DNA of 64,000 nucleotides from Corynebacterium mustelae (GCF_001020985.1 NZ_CP011542.1:2542001-2606000); one strand, 5' to 3'. Numbered from the stretch's first letter, positions 26,980 to 36,473 are shown. The notes: generated by a model not told the origin, from the letters alone. Numbers and translations: made by a program.

Positions 26980-29022
26980 TTACACCGCGCCCGCTAGGCC
27001 CCGGCGACGCAGCAGCGGCGAGACGTCCTTGGCCCGCCCGCGCAGCGCAGTAAACGCTTCCGTAAAGTCATCCGCCCCACCCCGAGAAAGCACAAGGTCC
27101 CGGAATTTCTGCCCCGCCGCCCGGGCGGCTGATTCATCAGCGCTTACACCGGCGGCGTTTTCTTCCACGAACCACTCGAAACCATCGGCGTCGAGCGCTT
27201 CAGCCCACAGGTAGGAATAATAACCTGCGGAATAGCCGCCACCGAAGATATGGCTGAAGTAGGTGCTGCGGTACCTAGGTGCCAGGTTCTCAACAACAAG
27301 GCCCGCTTTTTCCAGGGCGCGTTCTTCGAAGGAATCAATGTCAGCGGTGGTAAGTGCCGCCGCTTCTTCTTCCGATAGCGAATGCCACGCTAAGTCGATG
27401 ATCGCCGCAGCAAGATACTCGGAGGTGGCGAAACCTTGGCCGAATTGGCGGGCAGCGGTGATGGCGTCGACAAGCTCGTCAGGGATAATCTCACCGGTAT
27501 CCACATGGCGGGCGTAGTTCTTTAAAATCGTCGGATCAAACGCCCAGTTCTCATTGATCTGGGAAGGGAATTCCACGTAGTCACGCGGCACATTCGTCCC
27601 GGCGAAGCTGGGGTACTTCACCTTGGATAGCAATCCGTGCAGGCCGTGGCCGAACTCGTGGAAAACGGTACGCAGGCTATCAAGCGACAGCAAGGCATCG
27701 GAGCCGTCGGCGGGTTTGGTGATCCCCATGACGTTAACGATCACTGGTTTCGTGCCCAGCAGTTCCGACTGGTCGACGAAGCTGGACATCCACGCCCCGC
27801 CGCGTTTCGACGGCCGACCGTAGTAGTCGGTGATAAATAACCCGATGCCGGTGCCGTCGGCATCTTTGACCTCCCACACATCGACACCGTCGGCGTACCC
27901 GTACAAATCTTCACGCGGCTCAACGGTGATGCCGTATAGCCGGTTGGCGGCGAAGAACACGCCGTCGCGCAGCACCTGGCCGAGCGGGAAGTACTTCGAC
28001 AGCGCGTCCTCATCAACGTTGTAATCGCGGTTTCGTACCTTCGCTTCCCAATACGGCCAATCAGCGCCCGTCACCGCTACGTCGTCTGCGGCTTCGACCA
28101 AGAGTTTGTGTTCATTGATGGCATTAGCTGCGGCGGCCGGGGCAAGGTCGAACAGCATTTGCTCCACCGCCTGCGGCGTCTTGGCGGTTTCCTCCTCAAT
28201 GACGTACTCCGCGTGGTTGGCATAGCCAAGTAGCTGTGCTTTTTTGGCACGCAATTGCACCATCTCGATCAACACCTCGGAGTTTTCCTCCTTGCCGCGC
28301 AGTTGGGAAGCCTCATACAACGCGGCGCGGGAGGTAGCCTCCTCCAAGTTCGCCTGCTCAGACTGCACGCTTGGCAGTTCCAGCGGTAGCACAAACCCTT
28401 CCCTGCCCAGCGCTTCAGCATCGCTGCGTGCCGAAGCAATCCGGCCTGCGTTCAAGCCGGCGAGTTCTTCTTCCGACTCGAAGCCCACCGCCAACTTCTT
28501 CGTGGAGGCTAGTAAATTTCGATTGAATTTATCCGCCAGCACCGACAGCCGCTCATTGATCTCCTGCAAGCTGCGCTTACCGGCCTCGTCCAAGTTCGCT
28601 CCCCGGCGCTTGAACTGGCGCACAAGATGCTCATGCAGCCGCTTGGATTCCGCATCGTCTGGAACCACAACAGCCTGAATGCGCGCGAACAACACATCGT
28701 TTAGGTAGATGGAATCGTTGTGTGCCGATAGCTTCGGGACGATCTCCGAGGCGATTTCCTCCATCTCGTCGGTGGTGTCGGTATTGAGCAAGTTGAAAAA
28801 CACATTAGACACCCGGGACAATTCCTGCCCGCTCTTCTCCAACGCCTCAACGGTGTTCTCCCACGTTGCCGACGCATCGTTGCTAGCAATAGCGTCGATT
28901 TCGGCCGCGTGGTTGGCGATAGCCTGGGAAAACGCGGGCCGGTAGTCACTGGTCGTTATTTCACGAAACGGTGGGAGTAAGTACGGCAAGGACGATGGTT
29001 GCGCAAATGGGTTAGCAGTCAT
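26980..29022 (-). CDS. dcp: M3 family oligopeptidase (peptidyl-dipeptidase Dcp-like)
   Basis: 680 residues. The zinc motif H-E-F-G-H is seen in 'TVFHEFGHGLHGLLS' about residue 453, with the third ligand expected in the following helix. 'FITDYYGRPSKRGGAWMSS' and the C-terminal 'YFSHIFGGGYSAGYYSYLWAE' are typical of the M3A Dcp/oligopeptidase A group. It degrades small peptides in the cytoplasm. The start has no Shine-Dalgarno site but a TACCAT hexamer 8 nt upstream, so the mRNA is probably leaderless. First gene of a three-gene leftward operon with two small membrane proteins. Confidence 0.93.
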   Translation of the reverse strand: MTANPFAQPSSLPYLLPPFREITTSDYRPAFSQAIANHAAEIDAIASNDASATWENTVEALEKSGQELSRVSNVFFNLLNTDTTDEMEEIASEIVPKLSAHNDSIYLNDVLFARIQAVVVPDDAESKRLHEHLVRQFKRRGANLDEAGKRSLQEINERLSVLADKFNRNLLASTKKLAVGFESEEELAGLNAGRIASARSDAEALGREGFVLPLELPSVQSEQANLEEATSRAALYEASQLRGKEENSEVLIEMVQLRAKKAQLLGYANHAEYVIEEETAKTPQAVEQMLFDLAPAAAANAINEHKLLVEAADDVAVTGADWPYWEAKVRNRDYNVDEDALSKYFPLGQVLRDGVFFAANRLYGITVEPREDLYGYADGVDVWEVKDADGTGIGLFITDYYGRPSKRGGAWMSSFVDQSELLGTKPVIVNVMGITKPADGSDALLSLDSLRTVFHEFGHGLHGLLSKVKYPSFAGTNVPRDYVEFPSQINENWAFDPTILKNYARHVDTGEIIPDELVDAITAARQFGQGFATSEYLAAAIIDLAWHSLSEEEAAALTTADIDSFEERALEKAGLVVENLAPRYRSTYFSHIFGGGYSAGYYSYLWAEALDADGFEWFVEENAAGVSADESAARAAGQKFRDLVLSRGGADDFTEAFTALRGRAKDVSPLLRRRGLAGAV

Positions 29023-29030
29023 GAAAAGAC

Positions 29031-29036
29031 ATGGTA
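29031..29036 (-). promoter_or_regulatory. candidate -10 of dcp
   Basis: Minus-strand TACCAT, 8 nt before the dcp ATG; lies inside the 32-nt gap shared with the divergent esterase. Confidence 0.5.
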
Positions 29037-29041
29037 GTTGC

Positions 29042-29047
29042 TAGACT
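29042..29047 (+). promoter_or_regulatory. candidate -10 of the carboxylesterase gene
   Basis: Plus-strand TAGACT, 7 nt before the ATG at 29055. The two -10 boxes of the divergent genes are only 5 nt apart. Confidence 0.5.
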
Positions 29048-29054
29048 CGCTTTC

Positions 29055-30332
29055 ATGGAAGACAGCGCCACCAACAAGCTTGTAACCACCTGCCCTAGAG
29101 GAATCTGCCATGGTGTATCCAGTGCTGGGGTGGCTGTCTACCCCCGCGTCGTCTATGCGGCCGCACCCCGATTCGCCGCGTCCGGTTTGGTGGAAACAAC
29201 AGCCGAGCCAGAACACCCATTGGTGCTGTCCATCACCACCCCTGCGCACGCGACACCACTGTCGGATTACCCCGTCTTGGTTTTTATCCACGGTGGCGCC
29301 TACGAAGGCGGCGACTATCAAGAGCCATGGCTTAATGCCACCACGCTTTCGAAAGCCGGAATTATCACCGTGAGCGTGGAATACCGTACCGGGATCGACG
29401 GCTTCGTCCCCTTCCACGACGACACCCCGCACCACTACCGCGGCATTGATGATTGTGCGCTCGCCCTGGATTGGGTGCAAGAAAACATCGAAAGTTTCGG
29501 CGGCGATCCCACTAACGTCACCCTCATGGGGCATTCCGCCGGTGCCGGGATCGCGCTGTGGCTGGGGCGAAAAGACCACTACAAGGGAACTTTTCGACGC
29601 ATCTGGGCACTGTCCCCGGCGTTTCCGCACACCTCGGCCAAGCGTCGTAAAGCAGCTTTGCGACGCGCCCTGACCGCGCCGATCACCCGCACCGGCCTGT
29701 TGAAGAAAACCGACGAACAGCTACAACGCGGCTACCGCCGCTACCAACGCTTCGTCTTCTTCGATCTACCACTCGGCCCCACCCCTTTCCAACCTCACGA
29801 GCTAGTCGACATACCAATAATCATTAGCTGCACCCGCGAGGAAATGCTCAGCCACAACACAGCACGCCGCTTAGATACCAGCTGGTGGCGCGGAATAGCC
29901 CGGCCGATCTTTCGCAACGGATTTGGCCTGTCTGGTAGCTGGCAGCCGCCGCGGCTAAGCAATTACCTCGGTTACCTCATCGGCGACGCCATGATCCGCC
30001 GCCCCGTCGTCCACGCACTAGAACACGCGCCGGGGCAGTGTTGGGCGATCGAATACCGAGGCACCCCCACCCAACCGGTGGTGCACTGCGCGGATATTCC
30101 GTGGGTTTTCAACAACACCGAACTGCTACCACCGGGCATTCCGGAAATCAACTACACCCCGGCCGAGCGATTAGTCGACACGGTGCATCAATACGCAATC
30201 ACCTTCATTCGCGGCACCCTGCCCGATTGGCCCACCTACAGACCTAAGCGCAGCGTTCTGGGCATCGATATAACCGGCGAGGAAACGATACTGACCGACC
30301 CGTTCGGCTATATCCGGGACAGCAGCACCTAG
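29055..30332 (+). CDS. carboxylesterase family protein (alpha/beta hydrolase)
   Basis: 425 residues. Oxyanion-hole 'FIHGGAYEGG' (about residue 85), 'VSVEYRTG', and the nucleophile elbow 'GHSAGAGIALW' with Ser are intact, matching type-B carboxylesterases. It hydrolyses ester bonds of unknown small substrates; no secretion signal. The ATG at 29055 is preferred over the one at 29031 because the latter overlaps the promoter of divergent dcp and lacks a ribosome binding site, while a TAGACT box sits 7 nt before 29055. Confidence 0.88.
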   Translation: MEDSATNKLVTTCPRGICHGVSSAGVAVYPRVVYAAAPRFAASGLVETTAEPEHPLVLSITTPAHATPLSDYPVLVFIHGGAYEGGDYQEPWLNATTLSKAGIITVSVEYRTGIDGFVPFHDDTPHHYRGIDDCALALDWVQENIESFGGDPTNVTLMGHSAGAGIALWLGRKDHYKGTFRRIWALSPAFPHTSAKRRKAALRRALTAPITRTGLLKKTDEQLQRGYRRYQRFVFFDLPLGPTPFQPHELVDIPIIISCTREEMLSHNTARRLDTSWWRGIARPIFRNGFGLSGSWQPPRLSNYLGYLIGDAMIRRPVVHALEHAPGQCWAIEYRGTPTQPVVHCADIPWVFNNTELLPPGIPEINYTPAERLVDTVHQYAITFIRGTLPDWPTYRPKRSVLGIDITGEETILTDPFGYIRDSST

Positions 30333-30364
30333 TTTTAGGAAAACCCGTGTTTGTTAACGTCCTG

Positions 30365-31258
30365 TTAGCTTTCATGTGCACCGCTTGGCAGACAATTGCG
30401 AACAATGTCGTTATGGCATAACTCTTCCCACACCCGGTTCACCGGCGCGGACGCCAGGTGTTCCGGCAGCGTTTCCACGCAAATATCCCGGACCATGCCG
30501 GGCAGTTTCTTCGTGGTCACCGACGCGTGGGTAAACGCTTCAAGCGCAAGCGCCGGAAGCAACGACACCCCCAGACCAGCGGCGATCAACGACTGCACCG
30601 CCACATAATCGTCACTTCCGTAGCCGGTTGCTGGGTGCAACCCCACCCGGTGCAAGACCGCGTGCATGTGTGCGCTGCATTGCGGGCAGCCCAGCAACCA
30701 CGTGTCATCGGCATAGGCATGAAGATCAATGCCCCGGTAGTTTTCCTGCGCCACCACCAGATACAACGGATCCTGGAACAGCACCTGGTGCGTCGTGGGA
30801 AAATCCCCGTTCAGCTCCGGGTACCGAAACGTCAACGCAATATCTGCTTCATTGCGCTCAAGCAATTGCCGGGCCACCAAAGGTTCCGCATCAATAATGT
30901 CGAAATGAAACGTCGGCATGGCCCGCATGAGTAGTGGAACCACCTGGGAAATCGCCGACGGAAAGGCCGCTATCCGAATCGTCCCGTGTTCGGCGCGCGT
31001 CACCGCCGCTATGTCTCGTTCCAGACGGGCAAGCTCCTGCACAATCACAGTTCCTCGGCTAACTAACAGCTGGCCTTCCTGGGTCAGCTGCAAGTTGCGC
31101 CCCTTTTTCACCACCAGAGTGGCCTGCGTTTCCTCCGCCAGCTTGGCCAGGTGGTGGGACACGGTGGGCTGGGAAATATCCAATTCGTCCGCCGTGGCCT
31201 GCACCGATCCTAATTGCGCGAAAGTTACCAGGACGTTGAGCCGGTCTACATTAATCAC
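30365..31258 (-). CDS. LysR family transcriptional regulator
   Basis: 297 residues. N-terminal winged helix 'LNVLVTFAQLGSVQATADELDISQPTVSHHLAKL' with the LysR recognition-helix pattern, then a substrate-binding domain. A Cys pair in 'GCPQCSAHMH' inside the effector domain is notable. The GTG at 31258 is chosen: TAATTT stands 7 nt upstream and the shorter protein starts directly at the helix-turn-helix. It is divergent from the dehydratase gene at 31331, the usual arrangement for a LysR activator and its target. Confidence 0.9.
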   Translation of the reverse strand: MINVDRLNVLVTFAQLGSVQATADELDISQPTVSHHLAKLAEETQATLVVKKGRNLQLTQEGQLLVSRGTVIVQELARLERDIAAVTRAEHGTIRIAAFPSAISQVVPLLMRAMPTFHFDIIDAEPLVARQLLERNEADIALTFRYPELNGDFPTTHQVLFQDPLYLVVAQENYRGIDLHAYADDTWLLGCPQCSAHMHAVLHRVGLHPATGYGSDDYVAVQSLIAAGLGVSLLPALALEAFTHASVTTKKLPGMVRDICVETLPEHLASAPVNRVWEELCHNDIVRNCLPSGAHES

Positions 31259-31265
31259 ATAGACC

Positions 31266-31271
31266 AAATTA
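31266..31271 (-). promoter_or_regulatory. candidate -10 of the lysR gene
   Basis: Minus-strand TAATTT, 7 nt before the GTG start. The 72-nt divergent gap also holds TTAGACCTAA, a short palindrome-like site (31294-31303) that could belong to a LysR operator. Confidence 0.45.
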
Positions 31272-31330
31272 ATCTAAAACATCATCTACATCCATTAGAC
31301 CTAAGTGTTTTTCTGCTTCACACTTAAATC

Positions 31331-32308
31331 ATGACTAACGCAACCCCCACAACAACCACCATCACCTTCGACATGATCCGCCGCGCCCACGACGACTACT
31401 GCGCACACCTTAACCCCACCGCCAGTTATTCCTACCCGCTGCTTAACCACCACTTCGACCGTGAGATAATACTCAAACACGAAAACACCCAGCCCACCGG
31501 CGCCTTTAAAGTCCGTGGCGGATTAGCACTCTTCGCCCTACGCGGCACGGCCGCATTAGAACCAGGCATCATCAGCGCCAGCACCGGCAATCACGCCCAA
31601 TCAATGGCCTATGCCGCCACCCAGCACAACACCCGCTGCACCATAGTCATGCCGCAGGACACCCCCGCCGAACGCGCCGAAGCGGTGGAATTATTAGGCG
31701 CCACCGTCGAACTAGTCGGTATGGACATGTCCCAATCGCTGGCGCACGCCCGTGCGGTCGCCGCCGCAACCAGCCAAGTATTCATCGCCCCTACGGAATA
31801 TGAGATCATCGCCGGTCACGCCGGGGTGTATGTGGAATTATTCACCGACCACGCCGACCTTGATGCGGTTTTCGTCCCCATCGGCTCCGGTTCCGGCGCC
31901 GCCGGTGCCTGCCTGGTACGCAACGAACTAAGCCCCACCACCAAAATCATCGGCGTGCAATCAGCCCAAGCGCCCGCCGCCCACCGCGCGTGGAAAGACA
32001 ACGACTTTTCCGGTGCCCCCGCCACCACCTTCGCCCTTGGCCTTGCCACCACTTCGGCGTGTACCCGCACCCAGGAAATCCTCCGCTCCCACCTCGACGA
32101 CTTCCTGCTTGTCGACGACCCCGCCATCGAAAAAGCACAACGCCTCCTCGCCACCACCGCCCACACCCTCGCCGAGGGCGCTGGCGCCGTCGCACTCGCC
32201 GGGCTCGCAGCCTACTCCCCCATGCGCAAAACCGCCGCCATCATCAGCGGCGGCAATGCGACAGCGGCAGAAATCGTGGGGCTTGCTTCTGCGACTACGA
32301 CGTTTTAG
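31331..32308 (+). CDS. threonine/serine dehydratase-like PLP enzyme
   Basis: 325 residues, fold-type II PLP enzyme. The Schiff-base lysine lies in 'PTGAFKVRGG' (about residue 59), the asparagine loop in 'ASTGNHAQSMAYAA', the phosphate-binding Gly loop in 'PIGSGSGAAGAC' and the C-terminal 'ISGGNATAAE'. It lacks a C-terminal ACT regulatory domain, so it is a catabolic-type threonine ammonia-lyase or a hydroxyectoine-type dehydratase (EutB). The divergent LysR gene is its likely regulator. Convergent with idi. Confidence 0.85.
   Translation: MTNATPTTTTITFDMIRRAHDDYCAHLNPTASYSYPLLNHHFDREIILKHENTQPTGAFKVRGGLALFALRGTAALEPGIISASTGNHAQSMAYAATQHNTRCTIVMPQDTPAERAEAVELLGATVELVGMDMSQSLAHARAVAAATSQVFIAPTEYEIIAGHAGVYVELFTDHADLDAVFVPIGSGSGAAGACLVRNELSPTTKIIGVQSAQAPAAHRAWKDNDFSGAPATTFALGLATTSACTRTQEILRSHLDDFLLVDDPAIEKAQRLLATTAHTLAEGAGAVALAGLAAYSPMRKTAAIISGGNATAAEIVGLASATTTF
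32107..32117 (+). repeat. GCTTGTCGACG motif (coding copy)
   Basis: Exact 11-mer inside the dehydratase gene; other coding copies are listed in the finding. Confidence 0.6.
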
Positions 32309-32446
32309 CAGACGAAAAACATAGCAAAACCAGCAGTAATTCCACTTTTCGGGGCTAGCCAGGTCTTCGTCAATTACTTCTCCCGCAAGGGGTGTGATCA
32401 GAGAAAATGACTCACCATCAGCTGTTTCGACACCGATGTGCGCGGT

Positions 32447-32983
32447 TTAAGAAACCAACGCGTCCCGCAGTTTCTGGTGCCCTAGTTGCTCCACCATCCA
32501 CGGGCTAAAGGCAAATGGGGTGGCATCAATTGCGGCGAATAGGTCGCCTGGTTCGACCCAGTGATAGGAGTCGACTTCGTCCGGGGTGGGGTTGATGGTG
32601 GCGGTTGGAATCTGGGCGCGGAATACTGGGCAGATTTCCCACTCCACAATGCCGCTGGAATCGACTGCGCGGTACCGGAAATCCGGCAGGATACATTCCG
32701 GCGCATCGATCGCGGGAATGCCGAGCTCGTGCGGCACCCACCGGATCACCGCTTCGGCGGCGGTTTCACCGGGGGCTAGGTGCCCGCAGGCGGAATTGGT
32801 CCACACGCCGGGCCAGGTGCGTTTGGAAAGGGCGCGGCGGGTGATAAGAAGCTGCCCGTCGGGGTTTTGCACGTAGCAGGAAAACGCCAGGTGCAGTGGG
32901 GTGTTAGCGGTGTGGACGGTGGCCTTTTCGGCGGTGCCGATGGGGTTGCCGTGATCGTCGGATAAGACTACAACGTCGGTCAT
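32447..32983 (-). CDS. idi: isopentenyl-diphosphate delta-isomerase, type I
   Basis: 178 residues, Nudix-fold. The catalytic Cys is in 'TNSACGHL' and the metal/catalytic Glu pair in 'VEWEICPVFRA'. It interconverts isopentenyl and dimethylallyl diphosphate for isoprenoid (menaquinone, carotenoid, decaprenyl phosphate) synthesis. The leftward orientation and the position before aecD-brnQ match what I recall for C. glutamicum. Confidence 0.93.
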   Translation of the reverse strand: MTDVVVLSDDHGNPIGTAEKATVHTANTPLHLAFSCYVQNPDGQLLITRRALSKRTWPGVWTNSACGHLAPGETAAEAVIRWVPHELGIPAIDAPECILPDFRYRAVDSSGIVEWEICPVFRAQIPTATINPTPDEVDSYHWVEPGDLFAAIDATPFAFSPWMVEQLGHQKLRDALVS

Positions 32984-32997
32984 GGTATCGAATCGGC

Positions 32998-33489
32998 TTA
33001 CACGCCGGCGAGGTTGCCCTGGAAGATGAGGTTGCCGATGGTGAATTTTGCGTCGTAAAGCTCACCGTAGCTGGCATCGAATGCGAACTGTAGGTTCGTG
33101 GTGGCGCCAGCGCCCAGCGGCAGGTCAAGCCCGACCGTACCGGCAGTGACGGGGCTTGCGCCTTTGAGCGAGACGGTGAGCACGTCAGGCGGCAGTGGAA
33201 CGTCGTTGAGGTTTTTCACCAGGAGGTAGATAACAGAGCCAGCGCCCTCAGTGTTGGCACCGGTGGCCTGAAGCGTGACTTCGATGTTGAGGCCGGGGTC
33301 GGTTTGCGGTTCTTTGAGATTGGTTACCGTGACCGGGCTTGCTTCTTTGGGTTCAAAGGTTTTGGTTTCTGTAGCTTTCGTGGCGGCACCGATGGGAGTG
33401 TTGGGGTCTAGTGCTGGGTCGTCCGAACAGGCGACGAGCCCAGCAGCCATGCCAATACATGCGATCATGGTTGCTACGTTTCGTTTCAT
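32998..33489 (-). CDS. putative lipoprotein
   Basis: 163 residues. Signal peptide 'MKRNVATMIACIGMAAGLVAC' with lipobox L-V-A-C, so the mature protein begins with a lipidated Cys followed by SDDPALDP. The remainder is a beta-rich domain (about residues 60-163) with the look of a DUF4352-like immunoglobulin fold, which is inference. The ATG at 33489 is set by AAAGGG before it and by the signal peptide; the frame continues 45 codons upstream without such signals. It lies 14 nt upstream of idi. Confidence 0.8.
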   Translation of the reverse strand: MKRNVATMIACIGMAAGLVACSDDPALDPNTPIGAATKATETKTFEPKEASPVTVTNLKEPQTDPGLNIEVTLQATGANTEGAGSVIYLLVKNLNDVPLPPDVLTVSLKGASPVTAGTVGLDLPLGAGATTNLQFAFDASYGELYDAKFTIGNLIFQGNLAGV

Positions 33490-33691
33490 TTCTACCCTTT
33501 CGGCCAACGCCACGAATAGTGTAACCGGCGACGATTGTGGGAATTTCTTGGTATTTCTCCGATAACCGTCGACGTTAAAGTCTAACTTGTAGTTAATATA
33601 CGTGAAATAAAATCCGAATCCCACTTAGGAACCCAAACCTAGCCCGGTAAAAAATGTGAATATAACCTTCAAGTCATGGTTTCGCACGGGT

Positions 33692-33697
33692 TAGCAT
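33692..33697 (+). promoter_or_regulatory. candidate -10 of aecD
   Basis: TAGCAT, 7 nt before the ATG at 33705. It overlaps the alternative ATG at 33696, which is therefore unlikely to be used. Confidence 0.5.
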
Positions 33698-33704
33698 GGT
33701 GGGC

Positions 33705-34844
33705 ATGCTTTTCCCTGATTATGACGAACTTGTCGCCCGCCACACGATGAAATGGACCAGGTATCCAAAAGACGTTATTCCGTTGTGGGTGGCGGAGAGT
33801 GATTTTCGCACCTGCCCGGCGGTGCTTGAGGCGATTACGGATGCGGTAACGCGGGAATCGTTCGGCTACCCGCCGGATAATCCGGGAGTGTTAGCAGCTA
33901 CGGCGGAATTTTACCAGGATGTGTATGGTTTCCCGGCGCGCCCGGAGTGGGTGGTGGCGGTGCCGGATGTGGTGCGGGGGTTGACCATCGCGGTTGATCA
34001 TTTCACTGCCCCGGGTTCGCCGGTTATTATTCCGATCCCGGCGTATCCCCCGTTTTTCCAATTGCTTCAGGCCACGGGCCGAGAGGGGATTTTCGTTGAT
34101 TTCACTAACAGGTTAGATATTGCCGCGATTGAAGCTGCTTTTGCCGCCGGTGCGGGTTGCTTGGTGCTGTGTAATCCGTTTAATCCGCTGGGCTTTGTTT
34201 TTAGCGAGGCTGAGCTTAAGGCGGTGTGTCAGGCTGCGGCGAAGCATTCCGCCCGGGTGCTTGTCGACGAAATTCACGCCCCGTTAGTTTATGACGGCAC
34301 CCATGTGGTTGCCGCCGGGATTGATGAAACTGCGGCCAAGGTGTGCATCACGGTGACCGCCACCTCAAAGGCGTGGAATACCGCAGGATTAAAGTGCGCG
34401 CAGATTATTTTCAGCAATGAGTCCGACGTGCGCCGCTGGGACGGGATTGATGGGGTGACCAAGGAAGGCGTATCCACTATTGGGTTGGTGGCTGCCGAAG
34501 CCGCGTATCGTCATGGTCGGGACTTTTTGGCCGACGAAGTTGCCTATCTTAAAGCCAATCGGGACTATCTGATCGAGGTACTACCGGAGGCAATTCCCGG
34601 CGTGAAGATTATCAAGCCTGCGGCGACGTATTTGATGTGGTTGGATTTGTCGGATACGAATATCCCAGGCAATAAAGCAGAGTTTTTGCTCACACATGCC
34701 AAGGTGGCGGTCAACGATGGTAATTGGTTCGGCGAGATCGGCGATGGCTGCGTTCGGGTGAATTTCGCCACGTCACGTGAGATTTTGGAACAGGCGGTTG
34801 GCCGCATCGCGAAGGCAGTAGCAGGGCTTGCTGCTGCTGGTTAA
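33705..34844 (+). CDS. aecD: cystathionine beta-lyase, MalY/PatB type (C-S lyase)
   Basis: 379 residues, fold-type I PLP enzyme. 'ELVARHTMKWTRYPKDVIPLWVAESDF' is a family hallmark at the N-terminus; the PLP lysine is in 'TATSKAWNTAG' and the aspartate in 'LVDEIHAPLVY'. It cleaves cystathionine and other cysteine S-conjugates, giving thiol, pyruvate and ammonia, for methionine synthesis. From memory it sits directly before brnQ in C. glutamicum, as here. Start chosen by the -10 box 7 nt upstream. Confidence 0.92.
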   Translation: MLFPDYDELVARHTMKWTRYPKDVIPLWVAESDFRTCPAVLEAITDAVTRESFGYPPDNPGVLAATAEFYQDVYGFPARPEWVVAVPDVVRGLTIAVDHFTAPGSPVIIPIPAYPPFFQLLQATGREGIFVDFTNRLDIAAIEAAFAAGAGCLVLCNPFNPLGFVFSEAELKAVCQAAAKHSARVLVDEIHAPLVYDGTHVVAAGIDETAAKVCITVTATSKAWNTAGLKCAQIIFSNESDVRRWDGIDGVTKEGVSTIGLVAAEAAYRHGRDFLADEVAYLKANRDYLIEVLPEAIPGVKIIKPAATYLMWLDLSDTNIPGNKAEFLLTHAKVAVNDGNWFGEIGDGCVRVNFATSREILEQAVGRIAKAVAGLAAAG

Positions 34845-34951
34845 CACCAGTGGCCGGTTTTCGTGTTTGATGGGCGCCCAGTTAAAGTACCAAATATTAT
34901 TTGCCATGCTGCATACTGTGCCCACCTGATCGAAATTTATTGGAGAGCCAC

Positions 34952-36361
34952 ATGAGTACTGCCGATAACCCGCACCCGAATACCACCGTGGGGGCGTCGA
35001 AAAGCACGACCGGGGGCATTCGGATCGTGACATTGGTGCCCATCGCATTGATGTTGTTTTCTATGTTTTTCGGCGCGGGCAACTTGATTTTCCCACCGCA
35101 GCTCGGGGCGCAATCGGGTGAGAATTTCTTGCCCGCAATGATCGGTTTCCTCATCGGTGGGGTTGCGCTTCCGGTCATTACGATCATCGCTATCGCGTTG
35201 TCGGGTCAAAGTGTGCGTTCATTGGCTGCACGTGGCGGCGCGATTTTCAACGTCGCATTCTCTGTTGCTGTGTATCTGTCCATTGGCGCGTTTTTTGGTA
35301 TCCCCCGCACCGGTGCGGTTAGTTTCTCCACCGCGATCGCGCCGGTCACCGGGGTCGATTCGACCGCTGCATCGGCAGTTTTTAACTTGTTTTTCTTCGG
35401 CGTCTCGTATTGGTTAGCGCGCAACCCAACCGATTTGGTGTCCCGACTGGGTAAAATCCTGACCCCAAGCCTGCTGATCCTGCTGTGTGTTTTGGTGGTC
35501 ATGTCACTGTTTAAGCTGCATGGCGCAACCCAACCACCCACAGAACAATACGTCGAAACCCCACTGGTATCTGGACTGCTAGAAGGCTATTTAACCATGG
35601 ATTCCATCGCCAGCTTGGCATTTGGCATCCTGGTGATCTCCGCGATCCGGGGGCACAACCCCACGCCGGATTCCGATACTTCCCGCTTCACCGTTGTAAA
35701 AGCAACCGCCATCGCGGCACTCATCGCAGGTTTCCTGCTGGCGGTCATCTACGTCGGCTTAGGTGTCATGGGCAGCCGCATCCCGGACGGCCAATCCTTC
35801 TCGGACGGCGCGGCACTCCTGTCGGCAGCGTCGCTGTCCACCTTGGGCACCACCGGGCAGATCGTCTTCGGCGGCATCGTCTTGCTGGCGTGCCTGACCA
35901 CCTCAGTCGGCTTGCTCGCCGCCACCAGCGAGTTTTTCAATTATCTGGTGCCTAAAGTCTCCTACCAAGTATGGCTGCTGATTTTCGTTTTGGTGTCGTT
36001 TGTCATCGCAAGCCTGGGCTTGGATGCGGTGTTTAGCATCGCGGTTCCGATCATCGTATTCCTTTACCCCATCGCGATTACCGTGGTCGCCGCCACGCTT
36101 ATCGACGCCGCCACACGCAAGTACTCCATGTACTTCGGCTTCCGGGTGCCGGTGTGGGTTGCTGTTATCTGGTCCATGCTGACCACCGTCGCCCCGCAAA
36201 CAGTCGCATGGTCACCCGGTGCCACCATCCAATTAGGCTGGGTCATTCCGGTTGCAATCGCCATGGTCATCGGCATCATCATCGACCTGATTAACCCCGC
36301 CGACGCCCGCAAGCGCAGCACGGCCGCGGCGGCACTGGTTAAAGAAGCCCCGCTTACCTAA
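34952..36361 (+). CDS. brnQ: branched-chain amino acid:cation symporter
   Basis: 469 residues with about twelve membrane spans. 'FSMFFGAGNLIFPPQLGAQSG' is the LIV-II family signature. It imports isoleucine, leucine and valine coupled to sodium or protons. GGAG 6 nt before the ATG at 34952 fixes the start; the upstream in-frame ATG at 34901 lacks a site. Same direction as aecD, 107 nt downstream. Confidence 0.93.
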   Translation: MSTADNPHPNTTVGASKSTTGGIRIVTLVPIALMLFSMFFGAGNLIFPPQLGAQSGENFLPAMIGFLIGGVALPVITIIAIALSGQSVRSLAARGGAIFNVAFSVAVYLSIGAFFGIPRTGAVSFSTAIAPVTGVDSTAASAVFNLFFFGVSYWLARNPTDLVSRLGKILTPSLLILLCVLVVMSLFKLHGATQPPTEQYVETPLVSGLLEGYLTMDSIASLAFGILVISAIRGHNPTPDSDTSRFTVVKATAIAALIAGFLLAVIYVGLGVMGSRIPDGQSFSDGAALLSAASLSTLGTTGQIVFGGIVLLACLTTSVGLLAATSEFFNYLVPKVSYQVWLLIFVLVSFVIASLGLDAVFSIAVPIIVFLYPIAITVVAATLIDAATRKYSMYFGFRVPVWVAVIWSMLTTVAPQTVAWSPGATIQLGWVIPVAIAMVIGIIIDLINPADARKRSTAAAALVKEAPLT

Positions 36362-36421
36362 AACACCACGGGCTACGTGTGGTTGCACAAGATATGTCCG
36401 ACAGCCCGACTAGTACCTTGT

Positions 36422-36432
36422 GCTTGTCGACG
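36422..36432 (+). repeat. GCTTGTCGACG motif (intergenic copy)
   Basis: Exact 11-mer in the gap between brnQ and the LLM oxidoreductase, about 30 nt upstream of the -10 box of the latter. Confidence 0.6.
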
Positions 36433-36460
36433 CAGTCTGAACGAGGCATCTTACTACCAG

Positions 36461-36466
36461 TACACT
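36461..36466 (+). promoter_or_regulatory. candidate -10 of the LLM oxidoreductase gene
   Basis: TACACT, 7 nt before the ATG at 36474; no Shine-Dalgarno site. Confidence 0.5.
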
Positions 36467-36473
36467 TGAGCGC

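Noticed and set aside
31961..32195. Gly/Arg-rich minus-strand frames
   Set aside because: Shadows of the GC-rich third positions in the threonine dehydratase-like gene.
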